From: Antarcticimicrobium luteum
GTDB lineage: Bacteria; Pseudomonadota; Alphaproteobacteria; Rhodobacterales; Rhodobacteraceae
Length of the DNA: 64,000 nt
Direction: 5' to 3'
Assembly (NCBI RefSeq): GCF_004358185.1
Contig: NZ_SMUV01000073.1
Span: 1-64,000 of the forward strand
Positions 27,451 to 36,930 of the stretch are shown in pieces. Position numbers and translations under genes: made by a program. The notes beneath the pieces were generated by a model. It saw only the letters and a list, made by a program, of their open reading frames with translations, was not told the origin of the DNA and ran no database searches. Each line of letters opens with the position of its first letter. Position 1 is the first letter of the stretch.

Positions 27451-29733
27451 TCAGGTGTCGATCCGCAGGCTCAGCGCCACCTCGCCCTTGACCGCCTCGG
27501 ACCAGACCAGCTTGACCTTGTCGCCGTTCGATCCCTGCTCCAGCATGACATAGGGCAGATCGTGCACGGTGGCGCCGCCCCCGGTCTTGACCGGGTCCAG
27601 CGTCACGATCCCGTCCACCCCCCGCGCCCGGCCGCCGAACGGCAGCTCGCCGCCGGCCTCGATGGTCCAGCTCGCCGCCGCGCTGCCCTCGCTGTGGCGC
27701 ACCCGCAGCGGGTTCATCACCTGATAGGTCACCGCGTGATAGGTGTTGCCGGCAAAGGTCACGTTCTTGAACCGGGCATAATCCAGATCGGCAAAACTGG
27801 TATCCACCCGCTCGGCCCGGTCGATGGTGCCGTTGATGCTGCGGAACATGTTGCCGGTCACATTCACCCCGTTCAGGAAATTCCCGGTCCCATGCGGTTT
27901 GATCACCACATAGCTGAACCAGGGCGCCACATCGCCGGACAGAAAGATGTTGTCGGCGATGCTCAGCGCGCTGAAGGAAAAGCCCGAGACGAAATCGGGC
28001 TTGGAGTCATGCTCGTTGGTCCATTCGATGAAACAGTTGTCCACGTAATTGCTGGTGATGGTCGAACTGCTGTAGCTGGCGGTCAGCACCAGTCCACCGG
28101 TGCGCACCCCGCCCGACACCCCGTCGCCCTGAAAGAAATGGTTTCCGGTCACCACGTTGTTGCTGCCGGCCAGCACCGCAAAGTGCCGGAACTTCTCGGC
28201 CCGGTTGTTGCGCAGCTTGACGTCATTGGCATTGGCATTAAGCGCGATGGAGCTGCGATCGGCGACATCCCCGGCGTTCTCGTCCGACAGAAACTGACAG
28301 CGGTCGATCAGCATCCCCTGACAGCCGGTCCCGATCGAGGTGACGCCGCGATCCCTGGGCCGGCTGACGAAACAGTCGCGCAGCTGAAAGGCGGTGCCGG
28401 TCACCGCCAGGCGGATGCCGCTGCACAGCCCCTCGCACTGCACCTCGACATCCGACAGCGCGAACTTGCTCAGGTTGGAAAAACCGCTGAAATCCAACAT
28501 GTACTTGAAATCGCGAAAGGTGAAATTCTGCGTGCCCACCGCATCGTAAAGCGGCCGGCTCAGCGTGATCTCCTGCGCGCCGACCCGCTTGTCGGTGACA
28601 TAGACCTCACGCCCCACGCCGGTGCCCCCGACCAGCGCCCCCACCGGCACATTCGCCACATTGGTCACATTGCTCAGCGTCTTCGAATCCGACACCGAAT
28701 AGGTCGCCTGCGAGGTCACCACATCGGTGTCCCAGGCCGCGCCGGCGCTGGCCTCCAGCTGACCGTTGCGGACCACCCTGCGGGTGGAATAGCTGCTCTT
28801 GTTGGGCACCGCCGCCTGCATGTCGATCGGGCCGGTGACCGTCACCTTGCGCCCGCCCATGTCCAGGCTCTCGTGATCGGCATTGTTCAACAGCGCCTGA
28901 AACGCCTTTTTAAAGGCCAGCTCCTCATCGTCAAAGGCGGCGATGTAATGCGGCAGATCGAAACTCTTGGTCAGCAGCAGCATCTTGTCGTCGGGCATCG
29001 TGACGGTGCCCTCAAAGGCGACCTCGGCATCCAGCGTCACCGACTCGGCCAGGAAATAGCTGCCCGCCGGCACGAACACCCGCCGCCCGTCGGCATCGGC
29101 ATCGGCGGCGGCAAAGGCGGCGCTGTCGTCGCTCACCCCGTCGCCCAGCGCGCCATAATCGCGCACATCGACCTGGCTCAGCATATCGCGCAGGAACACC
29201 CCGGTCACGTCGGCGATCTCGATGTCATCGACCCGGACCACGCCGCCGTTGGCGCCGGTCAGGTCGATGCCGAAATACCCGTACTGGGCGGCCATGCCCC
29301 AGACCATATCGACCCCGCCGCGGGCGCCGGTGCCCACGATGGCGCTCAGCTCGACCACCTGGCCATAGGTGGTCAGCGTGACGGCGGCCGCGGTCTCGGT
29401 CAGCCCGGCCACATGGCCGCCGGACCCGCCCGGCCAGCCAGCGATCCGCACCGTCGGCAGCGCCCCGCTCAACGCCTTCACCCGCACCCGGATCTGCAGG
29501 TAGCAGCCCGGAATCAGCGGCGTCTGCCCCATGTAGCGCAGCTGCTGGGTGATGTCGGTCTTCTGCAACTCCAGACAGCCGCCGAAATCCTGATCGGCGG
29601 CCACCAGCGCCGCGTTCACCGCCCCGTCATAGGTGTCCGAGCCGGGCGTTCCATTGCCGCTCGACCAGACATCCAGCCCCTCCGCAAACGCCGGCGGCAT
29701 CAACACCAGAGCCTCGGTAATCGCCTTGTTCAT
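27451..29733 (-). CDS. Large beta-helix protein, pectate-lyase-3/GH28-related
   Basis: Protein of 760 residues without a standard signal peptide (starts MNKAITEALVLMPPAFAEGL). Residues ~1-185 look like a beta-sandwich with CYLQIRVRVKALSG; residues ~188-240 show the pectate lyase 3 opening VDVRDYGALGDGVSDDSAAF; the rest is Asn/Gly/Ser-rich beta-helix (LNANANDVKLRNNRA, SNNVVTGNHFF). From memory, closely similar proteins of this length are widespread in Rhodobacterales and are usually annotated only as GH28-related. Phage tailspikes and surface adhesins share this fold. It is a single-gene unit, and no catalytic residues can be assigned. Confidence 0.7.
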   Translation of the reverse strand: MNKAITEALVLMPPAFAEGLDVWSSGNGTPGSDTYDGAVNAALVAADQDFGGCLELQKTDITQQLRYMGQTPLIPGCYLQIRVRVKALSGALPTVRIAGWPGGSGGHVAGLTETAAAVTLTTYGQVVELSAIVGTGARGGVDMVWGMAAQYGYFGIDLTGANGGVVRVDDIEIADVTGVFLRDMLSQVDVRDYGALGDGVSDDSAAFAAADADADGRRVFVPAGSYFLAESVTLDAEVAFEGTVTMPDDKMLLLTKSFDLPHYIAAFDDEELAFKKAFQALLNNADHESLDMGGRKVTVTGPIDMQAAVPNKSSYSTRRVVRNGQLEASAGAAWDTDVVTSQATYSVSDSKTLSNVTNVANVPVGALVGGTGVGREVYVTDKRVGAQEITLSRPLYDAVGTQNFTFRDFKYMLDFSGFSNLSKFALSDVEVQCEGLCSGIRLAVTGTAFQLRDCFVSRPRDRGVTSIGTGCQGMLIDRCQFLSDENAGDVADRSSIALNANANDVKLRNNRAEKFRHFAVLAGSNNVVTGNHFFQGDGVSGGVRTGGLVLTASYSSSTITSNYVDNCFIEWTNEHDSKPDFVSGFSFSALSIADNIFLSGDVAPWFSYVVIKPHGTGNFLNGVNVTGNMFRSINGTIDRAERVDTSFADLDYARFKNVTFAGNTYHAVTYQVMNPLRVRHSEGSAAASWTIEAGGELPFGGRARGVDGIVTLDPVKTGGGATVHDLPYVMLEQGSNGDKVKLVWSEAVKGEVALSLRIDT

Positions 29734-29861
29734 GAAACATCCCTTTCCCAGGCCCCCCGCAGGGCCGTTCCGGTCGGCGCAAACGGGTATCGGCAAGGGG
29801 TTAACACCGGCTGAGACCACCGTTACGGTGCCCCCCGGGAGCAGCCCCGGGAACCGAGCAT

Positions 29862-30752
29862 TTGGCCTATCGCATCACCCGCAAAGATCGCAGCCTGCAA
29901 AAGGCATTCCGCCGCATCGCGTGCGAACAGATCGACGCCGCCCTGGCCGAGCTGACAGCGCCGCAGGCCGATCCGAACGAGGCGATCCACCAGACCCGCA
30001 AGCATTTCAAGAAACTGCGCGGGCTGCTGCGGCTGGTGCGCCCCGGCTTTGACGACTACGACAGGGAAAACGCCGCGATCCGCGATCTGGCCGCCACCCT
30101 CTCGGGTCTGCGCGACACCGGCGCGCTGGTGGAAACCCATGACCGGCTGATGGTGACCGCCGCCGATGGCACCCGGTTCGATCCCGTGCGCGCGCATCTA
30201 GTGGCGCGGGCGCCCGGCGGCAAGGCCCCCCTCCCCCTGCCCGAGGGCTTTTGCGATGCGCTGCGGGCGCTGCGCGATCGCGCCTCGGCCTGGACACTCA
30301 GGGGCAAGGACGGGGCGATCCTGCGCGCAGGGCTGGCCCTGACCTGGGCCCGCGCTGCCGCCGGCTACCGCGCCGCGAGCAAGGATTCCAGCCCCGCCAA
30401 TATCCACGAATGGCGCAAGCGGGTGAAATACAACTGGTATCACAGCCGCCTGCTGCGCGACATCAACAAGCGCCGGGTGCAGCCCCACCGCGAGGCGGCC
30501 AAACGATTGGCCGGCCTGCTGGGCGAGCATCACGACATCGCCGTCTATCTGGACGAACTCGACCGGCTGGCGCAAAACGCCCTGCCCGCGATCACGCCTG
30601 CGCTGATCGCGGATCTGAAATCCCGCGCCCTCGACCGCAAATCCCGGCTTGAGGCCGATGCCCTCGCGATCGGCGCCGCGATGACGTACGAAAAGCCAGG
30701 AAAACTCCCCAAACTCTGGATCCGCTGGTGGAAAGACTGGCGCAGGGGCTGA
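29862..30752 (+). CDS. CHAD domain protein
   Basis: Protein of 296 residues starting at TTG. It shows the histidine/lysine pattern of CHAD domains: EAIHQTRKHFKKLRGLLRLVR near residue 40, IHEWRKRVKYNWYHSRLL near residue 180, and GEHHDIAVYLDEL near residue 220. The fold binds polyphosphate through a basic groove and is often found on polyphosphate granules. It lacks the CYTH domain seen in some relatives. It converges on lysS with a 4-bp gap. Confidence 0.85.
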   Translation: MAYRITRKDRSLQKAFRRIACEQIDAALAELTAPQADPNEAIHQTRKHFKKLRGLLRLVRPGFDDYDRENAAIRDLAATLSGLRDTGALVETHDRLMVTAADGTRFDPVRAHLVARAPGGKAPLPLPEGFCDALRALRDRASAWTLRGKDGAILRAGLALTWARAAAGYRAASKDSSPANIHEWRKRVKYNWYHSRLLRDINKRRVQPHREAAKRLAGLLGEHHDIAVYLDELDRLAQNALPAITPALIADLKSRALDRKSRLEADALAIGAAMTYEKPGKLPKLWIRWWKDWRRG

Positions 30753-30756
30753 CCCC

Positions 30757-32331
30757 TCAGCCCAGCTCCCCGGCCAGCGCCTTGTCGATCAGCGCCACGG
30801 TCTCGGCAACGCCGTAAAGCGCGATGAACCCGCCGAACCGCGGCCCCTGACTGGCGCCCAGCAGCACCTCGTAGAGGGCCTTGAACCAGTCGCGCAGCGG
30901 GTCGAACCGATCCCGCCCGACCGCGTAGACGATCGATTGCAGCGCCTCGTCCTCGACCGGCCCGTCATACCCGGCCAGCACGTCCCGCAACTCCACCAGC
31001 GCCTCGCGCTCAAGCTCGGTCGGCGCGCGGTAAACCCGGTGCGGCTGCACAAAGTCCTCGAAATACTTCACCGCGAACCCGGCGGCGGCATCCAGGTCGG
31101 GATGGGTCTCGGGGCTGGCCTCGGGCGCATAGCGGCGGATGAATCCCCACAGCGTGTCCTTGTCATGCGCCGAGGCCACCGAGGCCAGGTTCAGCAGCAT
31201 GGCAAAGGGCACCACCATATAGCTCTCGGGCACCTCGCCGCCATGAATGTGATAGACCGGGTTGTTCAGCCGCGCCTTGACGTCCTGCCCGGCATAGGCC
31301 CGAAGCTGCTGGTGATACTCGTCCACCGCCTTGGGGATCACGTCGAAATACAGCCGCTTGGCCGTCTTCGGCTTGAGATACATGAAATAGCTCAGGCTCT
31401 CGGTGCTGGCATAGGTCAGCCATTCGTCGATGCTGATGCCGTTGCCCGACGACTTGGAGATCTTCTGCCCGTTCTCGTCCAGGAACAGCTCATAGGTGAA
31501 ATGCTCGGGCTTGCGCTGACCCAGGATCTCGCAGATCCGGTCATAGATCGGCGTGTTGGTCGAATGGTCCTTGCCGTACATCTCGAAATCCACGCCCAGC
31601 GCCGCCCAGCGGGCGCCGAAATCGGGCTTCCACTGCAGCTTGACGTTGCCGCCGGTGACCGGCAGCGTCCATTCCCGCCCGTCCTCGTCGTCGAAGGTGA
31701 TTGTGTAATCCTGCGCGTTCACCTCCTTCATCGGCACGTAAAGCACGCGGCCGGTTTCCGGATGGATCGGCAGAAAGATCGAATAGGTCTGCCGGCGCTC
31801 CTCGCGCAGGCTCTTCAGCATCACCTGCATGATGTCGTCGTATTTCTCGACCGCGCGTTTCAGCACCTCGTCGAACTGACCGGATTTGTAGAAATCGGTC
31901 GCCGAATAGAACTCGTACTCGAACCCGAAGGTATCGAGGAACCGGCGCAGCATGGCGTTGTTGTGGTCGCCAAAGCTGTCATGCGTGCCGAACGGGTCGG
32001 GCACGCTGGTCAGCGGCTTTTGCAGATGCTCCTTCAGCATCTCCTGATCGGGCACGTTGCCCGGCACCTTGCGCATCCCGTCCAGATCGTCGGAAAAACA
32101 GATCATCCGGGTGGGAATGTCGCTGATCACCTCAAAGGCGTGGCGGATCATCGTGGTGCGCAACACCTCGCCAAAGGTGCCGATATGCGGCAGCCCCGAC
32201 GGCCCATAGCCGGTCTCGAACAGGACATGGCCCTTTTCCGGCGGCGTCTTCTGATACCGTTTGAGCACGCGGCGCGCTTCTTCAAAAGGCCAGGCTTTCG
32301 ATTGCAGGGCGGCTTCGCGCAATTCCGACAT
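30757..32331 (-). CDS. lysS: Lysyl-tRNA synthetase, class I
   Basis: Protein of 524 residues. The class I signatures are present: HIGH-like PSGLPHIGT near residue 50 and KMSKS-like [10 protein letters not shown] near residue 290. This is the archaeal/alphaproteobacterial LysRS1, unrelated to the class II enzyme of most bacteria. The start [10 protein letters not shown] at 32331 is preferred over an upstream ATG. It charges tRNA-Lys in the cytoplasm. Confidence 0.95.
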   Translation of the reverse strand: MSELREAALQSKAWPFEEARRVLKRYQKTPPEKGHVLFETGYGPSGLPHIGTFGEVLRTTMIRHAFEVISDIPTRMICFSDDLDGMRKVPGNVPDQEMLKEHLQKPLTSVPDPFGTHDSFGDHNNAMLRRFLDTFGFEYEFYSATDFYKSGQFDEVLKRAVEKYDDIMQVMLKSLREERRQTYSIFLPIHPETGRVLYVPMKEVNAQDYTITFDDEDGREWTLPVTGGNVKLQWKPDFGARWAALGVDFEMYGKDHSTNTPIYDRICEILGQRKPEHFTYELFLDENGQKISKSSGNGISIDEWLTYASTESLSYFMYLKPKTAKRLYFDVIPKAVDEYHQQLRAYAGQDVKARLNNPVYHIHGGEVPESYMVVPFAMLLNLASVASAHDKDTLWGFIRRYAPEASPETHPDLDAAAGFAVKYFEDFVQPHRVYRAPTELEREALVELRDVLAGYDGPVEDEALQSIVYAVGRDRFDPLRDWFKALYEVLLGASQGPRFGGFIALYGVAETVALIDKALAGELG

Positions 32332-32415
32332 CACATTCTCCGAAGAATTTGGGCCACGCAATGGCGCGCGACCATGCGCCGCTACCTATTGTGCTGGCGC
32401 TGGCGCGTCAATATT

Positions 32416-32429
32416 CTGCACTGCAACAT
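32416..32429. promoter_or_regulatory. Imperfect CTGC-N3-GCAA dyad between lysS and terB
   Basis: CTGCACTGCAACAT resembles the dyad before parA: over the 22-base stretch from 32409 the two sequences agree at 18 positions. It fits the PhaR half-sites with one mismatch. It lies 25 bp upstream of the terB-like GTG start. Functional status is uncertain. Confidence 0.25.
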
Positions 32430-32453
32430 GCGCAAACCAAAGGAGCGCCCCCC

Positions 32454-32876
32454 GTGACCAGCACCAACCAACATGTGCTCAGCGCACAGGACTGTCTCGT
32501 CGCGCTGATGATCGCCGTTTCCGCCTCGGACGAGAACATCCGCACTGCCGAACTGGTCAAGATCCAGGCGGCGGTCAATCACCTGCCGGTCTTTGCCGGC
32601 TACGACATCGACCGCATGAACACCATGTCGCAGATGGTGTTCGACCTGTTCGAGCAGGAGGATGGGCTGGACGCCCTCTTCGGCCTTATCCGTGACGACC
32701 TGCCCGAGCGGCTGTTCGAAACCGCCTATGCGCTGGCCTGCGACGTGGCTGCCGCCGACGGCAAGCTGGCGGCGGCGGAACTGCGCCTGCTCGAAGAGAT
32801 CCGCTATGAGCTGGACATCGACCGGCTGCACGCCGCCGCCATCGAACGCGGCGCCCGGGCCCGGCACCTGACCTGA
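32454..32876 (+). CDS. TerB-family (tellurite resistance-like) protein
   Basis: Acidic all-helical protein of 140 residues: AQDCLVALMIAVSASDENIR opens the TerB-like fold, and CDVAAADGKLAAAELRLLEEI carries the Asp/Glu metal-site pattern. The GTG at 32454 is backed by AAAGGAG, so the longer open frame upstream is not used. The molecular role is not known; TerB relatives bind metal ions and act in stress or phage defence. It precedes the L,D-transpeptidase by 5 nt, so they may be co-transcribed. Confidence 0.75.
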   Translation: MTSTNQHVLSAQDCLVALMIAVSASDENIRTAELVKIQAAVNHLPVFAGYDIDRMNTMSQMVFDLFEQEDGLDALFGLIRDDLPERLFETAYALACDVAAADGKLAAAELRLLEEIRYELDIDRLHAAAIERGARARHLT

Positions 32877-32881
32877 GCGGG

Positions 32882-33334
32882 ATGAACGGGCGGCGCAGAC
32901 ACCTGTTACGCCCGGTCCTGTGGCTCGGGGCGGCGCTGTGCGCCGTCCTCGCGCTTTGCGGCCAGACCTTCGCCGACCCGCTGGAGGCCTGGATCGACAA
33001 GTCCGCCCAAACGATGACGGTCTATATCGACCATCGACCGGCCTATCTCTGGGCGGTCTCGACCGGCAGGCCGGGCAAGGAAACCCCAAGCGGAACCTTT
33101 CAGCCGCAGTCGCTGGCGCGGATGCATTACTCGACCCTATACGACAATGCGCCGATGCCATTTTCCATATTCTTTTCCGGTGATTACGCCATCCACGGCA
33201 CCACCGAGACCGCCCGGCTCGGCCGCCCTGCCTCGGCCGGTTGCATCCGCCTGCATCCAGAATACGCCCGGATCCTGTTCGGCCTTGTCCGGGCCATCGG
33301 CCCCGAGCGGACCCTGATCGTCATCCGCGACTGA
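32882..33334 (+). CDS. L,D-transpeptidase (YkuD domain)
   Basis: Protein of 150 residues with an N-terminal signal or anchor (about 10-31) and a YkuD domain containing HGTTETARLGRPASAGCIRL: His105 and catalytic Cys121. It would form 3-3 crosslinks in peptidoglycan or attach lipoproteins in the periplasm. It is small, with no peptidoglycan-binding module. A strong hairpin follows its stop. Confidence 0.9.
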   Translation: MNGRRRHLLRPVLWLGAALCAVLALCGQTFADPLEAWIDKSAQTMTVYIDHRPAYLWAVSTGRPGKETPSGTFQPQSLARMHYSTLYDNAPMPFSIFFSGDYAIHGTTETARLGRPASAGCIRLHPEYARILFGLVRAIGPERTLIVIRD

Positions 33335-33336
33335 GC

Positions 33337-33369
33337 GGCAGGCCCCGCGCGCCCTGCGCGGGGCCTGCC
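33337..33369. terminator. 14-bp perfect hairpin between convergent genes
   Basis: GGCAGGCCCCGCGC pairs exactly with GCGCGGGGCCTGCC across a 5-nt loop, 3 bp after the transpeptidase stop and 7 bp before the end of the convergent dehydrogenase gene. It could end transcripts from both sides, although neither side has a T-run. Confidence 0.6.
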
Positions 33370-33375
33370 ATCGCC

Positions 33376-34179
33376 TCACTGCGCGGTCCAGCCGCCGTCG
33401 ACAGGGATCGCGGTGCCGGTAACGTTATGGGCGATCGGGTTGCACAGCCACAGCGCCAGCTCGCCGATCTCGGACGGGTCGGACATCCGGCGGGAGGGTT
33501 GCTTCTCCGACAGCAGATCGGCGATGCCGGCCTCCCGGTCGCCGCCGAACTGCGCCGCGCGCGCCTCGATCTGCGGATCGAGGATGGCGGTTTCGGTCCA
33601 GCCGGGGCAGATGCAGTTCACCGTCACCCCGCCCTTGGCCCGATCCCCCGTCGCGGCATATTCCAGCGCCGCCACGCGGGAGAGGCCGACCAGACCGAAC
33701 TTGGCCGCCACATAGGGCGCCTTGTCGCGGCTGGCGACCAGCCCGTGCACGCTGGCGATGTTGATCACCCTGCCATAGCCGCGCGCGGCCATGCCCGGCA
33801 TCGCCGCGCGCATGGTGTCGAAGGCGGCGCTGAGGTTGACCGACAGAATCGCATCCCAGGTCTCGCGCGGCATCTCGGCCAGCGGCGCGGTGTGCTGGAT
33901 GCCGGCGTTGTTGACCAGAATATCCGGCCCGCCCCAGGCCGAGACCGCCGCCATCAGATCGGTGTTGCGGTCGGGATTGCGCAGATCGCCGTCGAAGAAC
34001 TCTGCCTGCGGCGCACCAAGATCGCGCAGATGAGCGCAGACCTCGTCGATCTGGGCATCCCCCGCGATGCCGTGAACGGCGATGCGCGCGCCGGCCCTGG
34101 CCAGCACCTCGGCGATCGCCAGCCCGATGCCCTGTACCGAGCCGGTGATCAGCGCCGTCTTTCCCGTCAGATCCGTCAT
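33376..34179 (-). CDS. bdhA: 3-hydroxybutyrate dehydrogenase-like SDR
   Basis: Protein of 267 residues of the short-chain dehydrogenase family: cofactor loop TGSVQGIG, NNAGIQH, catalytic Ser/Tyr/Lys in NIASVHGLV and YVAAK, and the 3-HBDH-like C-terminal part PGWTETAILDPQIEARA with LLSEKQPSRRM. It should oxidise 3-hydroxybutyrate to acetoacetate with NAD. It overlaps the upstream acyl-CoA ligase by 4 bp and is the last gene of a thiolase-ligase-dehydrogenase unit. Another 3-hydroxyacid substrate is possible. Confidence 0.72.
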   Translation of the reverse strand: MTDLTGKTALITGSVQGIGLAIAEVLARAGARIAVHGIAGDAQIDEVCAHLRDLGAPQAEFFDGDLRNPDRNTDLMAAVSAWGGPDILVNNAGIQHTAPLAEMPRETWDAILSVNLSAAFDTMRAAMPGMAARGYGRVINIASVHGLVASRDKAPYVAAKFGLVGLSRVAALEYAATGDRAKGGVTVNCICPGWTETAILDPQIEARAAQFGGDREAGIADLLSEKQPSRRMSDPSEIGELALWLCNPIAHNVTGTAIPVDGGWTAQ

Positions 34180-35684
34180 GTGTCTTCCTCCAGCATCTTG
34201 CGCAGCTCGGTCTTGAGGACCTTACCATAGTTGTTCTTGGGCAGTTCGAGGGCGAAAATGTACGCTTTCGGCCGCTTGAACCGCGCGATGTTGTCGTTGC
34301 ATAGCGCGTCGAGCTCGGCCTCGGGGGCCGCGCCGACGACAAAGGCGACCACCTCCTCGCCCCAGTCGGGATGCGGCCGCCCCACCACCGAGGCCTCACT
34401 CACCGCCGGATGGGTCAACAGCACCTCCTCGACCTCACGCGGATAGACGTTGGTGCCACCGGTGATGATCATGTCCTTGGAGCGGTCCTGCATGGTGACG
34501 AAGCCGTCCGCGTCCATGAAGCCCATGTCGCCGGTCATCAACCAGCCGTTCACCAACGTCTTGGCGTTGGCCTCGGGGTTGTTCCAGTATCCCGGCATCA
34601 CGATGTCGCCCTTGACCATGATCTCGCCATGCGCGCCCGGCGGCACCGGGTTGCCGTTCGCATCGCCGATCCTCACCTGCACCGGGGATTGCGCCCGGCC
34701 GACGCTGAGCAGCCGTTCGCGCCAGCGCGGGTGGTCGCGGTCGGCGACCAGATCGCGGGGCAGCGCGGTGATCCCCATCGGGCATTCGCCCTGACCGTAG
34801 ATCTGTACAAAAATCGGCCCGAAATGTTCAACCGCCTCGGTGATATCGGCCAGGTACATCGGACCGCCGCCATAGACGATGGTGCGCAGCCCCTCGCCAC
34901 TCTCGCCCGCGGCCTTGGCGGCGGCGGTCATGCGGTGAACCATGGTCGGGGCGGCGAACATCTGGATATTGCGGTGCTGACGGGCGAGCGCGAAGATCTC
35001 CGCCGGGTCGAACCCGCCCGAGGCCGGGCAGACATGGCGCGCGCCGAGCAGCACGTGGACCATGTTGTAAAGGCCCGCCCCATGGCTCATCGGCGCGGCG
35101 TAGAGGATCGCATCCGCAGCGGTCGCCTGATCCACATCCGTTTGATAGCACAGCGACACCGCCATCAGCATCCGGTGGGTGATCTGCACCCCCTTGGGCC
35201 GCCCGGTGGTGCCGGAGGTATAGAACAGCCACGCGAGGTCGTCCGGGTCGCGCGGTGCGGGGTCCGCCACCGGGTCGTGATCCAGCGCCGCGGCGAAATC
35301 CGCACCGGAAATGTCGACCCGCAGTCCCGGTGCGCCGGCCTCCTCCAGCGCCTCGGCGAGCCCCGGCGAGGTGAAGCAGAGCCCGGTTCCGGAGTTCTCC
35401 AGAATGAAGGCCGCCTCGCGCCCGTGCAGCTTGGCATTGATCGGCACCGCCACCGCGCCCGCGTACCAGATTCCGTAGAAGGCGATCAGGTAGTCGGGGC
35501 AGTTCTTCATGAAGATCCCGACGCGGTCACCGGGGGAGATGCCCTGCGACCGCAGCCAGCCGGCCACATGGGCCGCGCCCGCGTCAAAGCAGCGATAATC
35601 GGCGATCTCCTCCTCCCCCAGAAACAGCGCCGGCCGGTTCGGGGAAAGCTGCGCCGTCCGGCGCAGCCAGTTTCCCAGGTTCAT
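34176..35684 (-). CDS. AMP-forming acyl-CoA synthetase
   Basis: Protein of 502 residues of the ANL family: P-loop YTSGTTGRPKGV, GQGECPMG (the A5 motif), MTGDMGFMDADGF (A7 Asp), and the catalytic lysine in NNYGKVLKTEL near the C-terminus. It activates a carboxylic acid with ATP to an acyl-CoA. It overlaps thiolase and dehydrogenase genes by 4 bp at each end, so the three are translationally coupled. The substrate may be a beta-keto or medium/short-chain acid. Confidence 0.88.
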   Translation of the reverse strand: MNLGNWLRRTAQLSPNRPALFLGEEEIADYRCFDAGAAHVAGWLRSQGISPGDRVGIFMKNCPDYLIAFYGIWYAGAVAVPINAKLHGREAAFILENSGTGLCFTSPGLAEALEEAGAPGLRVDISGADFAAALDHDPVADPAPRDPDDLAWLFYTSGTTGRPKGVQITHRMLMAVSLCYQTDVDQATAADAILYAAPMSHGAGLYNMVHVLLGARHVCPASGGFDPAEIFALARQHRNIQMFAAPTMVHRMTAAAKAAGESGEGLRTIVYGGGPMYLADITEAVEHFGPIFVQIYGQGECPMGITALPRDLVADRDHPRWRERLLSVGRAQSPVQVRIGDANGNPVPPGAHGEIMVKGDIVMPGYWNNPEANAKTLVNGWLMTGDMGFMDADGFVTMQDRSKDMIITGGTNVYPREVEEVLLTHPAVSEASVVGRPHPDWGEEVVAFVVGAAPEAELDALCNDNIARFKRPKAYIFALELPKNNYGKVLKTELRKMLEEDT

Positions 35685-36841
35685 CCCTTCACGCCTTCGA
35701 GGATACTGGCATAGTTGGCCACGCCCGAGCCGCCCATGTTGAACACCAGCCCCAGTTCGGCGCCCGGATGCTGCATCGCGTCAGCCTGCCCCAGAACCTG
35801 CCGGGCGATCAGCGCATGCATCGACACGCCGGTGGCCCCCACCGGGTGCCCCTTGGCCTTGAGCCCGCCGGAAAGGTTCACCGGCAGCCGTCCGCCCGCA
35901 TGGACCACGCCGCCTTCGAGCAGATCGGCGGCATGGCCGTGGGCGGCCAGCCCCATCGCCTCGTAGATCAGCAGCTCGGCGATGGTGAAGCAATCGTGCA
36001 CCTCGGCCACATCGACATCATCGACGGTGATCCCGGCGCGGGCATAGGCCGAGTGGATCGCCTTGCGCGGCCCCTCGAAGGCCAGCAGATCGCGCTGCGA
36101 CATCGCCATCACGTCGTTGACCTGCGCCACGCCGCGCATCTTCACCGCCTTCTGAACGCTGCCCAGCACGTCGTCGGCGACCAGAACGATGGCGGCGGCG
36201 CCGTCGGAGACCAGCGAACAGTCGGTCTTTTTCAGCGGCGCGGCGATCATCGGGTTGCGGTCGGAGACGGTGGCGCAGAACTCCTCATCCATCGGCTTTT
36301 GCAGCTGCGCCAGCGGGTTGTTGACCGAATTGCCGTGGTTCTTGGCGGCGATCCGGGCCAGCGCCCGGCTGTGATCGCCGTATTTGTCGAAATAGGCCTG
36401 CGCGAACTGCGCGAAGATGCCGGGAAAGGACACTCCGGCCTCTTCCTTCTGGTACGAGGCATGGCCGAGCGCGGCGGTGACATCGGCGCCGGGCAGGTGG
36501 GTCATTTTTTCGACCCCGATCACCAGCGCGACCTTGGCCTCGCCCGCCATAATCGCCTGACGCGCGGCAAAGACCGCCGCCGAGCCGGAGGCGCAGGCAT
36601 TTTCCAGCCGGTTGGCGGGCTTGTAGCGCAGCCCAGGGTCGATCCCCATTGCCAGCGACGAGGGGAAGCCGTCGGGCACCATGCCGGCATTGAAATGCCC
36701 CATCCAGATGCCGTCGACGTCCGCGCCCGCGATCCCGGCATCGGCCAGCGCCTGGCCACCGGCCTCGATCACCAGATCCTCAAGGCTCTGGTCAGTCAGT
36801 TTGCCGAATTTCGTGTGGCCCCAGCCTGCGATATAGACCAT
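35681..36841 (-). CDS. Thiolase family protein (acetyl-CoA acetyltransferase, SCP2-like)
   Basis: Protein of 386 residues with the reactive Cys83 in ENACASGSAAV, His in EVHDCFTIAE and GLKAKGHPVGATG. The second C-terminal cysteine of classic biosynthetic thiolases is replaced: the motif reads FNMGGSGVAN, as in SCP2-type thiolases. It is the first gene of the coupled operon with acyl-CoA ligase and dehydrogenase, which suggests degradation of an acid via beta-keto thiolysis. Confidence 0.85.
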   Translation of the reverse strand: MVYIAGWGHTKFGKLTDQSLEDLVIEAGGQALADAGIAGADVDGIWMGHFNAGMVPDGFPSSLAMGIDPGLRYKPANRLENACASGSAAVFAARQAIMAGEAKVALVIGVEKMTHLPGADVTAALGHASYQKEEAGVSFPGIFAQFAQAYFDKYGDHSRALARIAAKNHGNSVNNPLAQLQKPMDEEFCATVSDRNPMIAAPLKKTDCSLVSDGAAAIVLVADDVLGSVQKAVKMRGVAQVNDVMAMSQRDLLAFEGPRKAIHSAYARAGITVDDVDVAEVHDCFTIAELLIYEAMGLAAHGHAADLLEGGVVHAGGRLPVNLSGGLKAKGHPVGATGVSMHALIARQVLGQADAMQHPGAELGLVFNMGGSGVANYASILEGVKG

Positions 36842-36930
36842 GGTACTTCTCCTATTTCATGTCGGGCGAAGAGTAGACCCCGATGCGCGCCCTCTTCAAT
36901 TCCGTAGAAATACCCGGCACTCTCACGCAT

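Noticed and set aside
29795-29861. GGCTGAGA motif upstream of the CHAD gene, like the first half of a TPP riboswitch.
   Set aside because: The second conserved half (ACCTGATC...GGTAAT) is missing, and neither neighbour is a thiamin gene.
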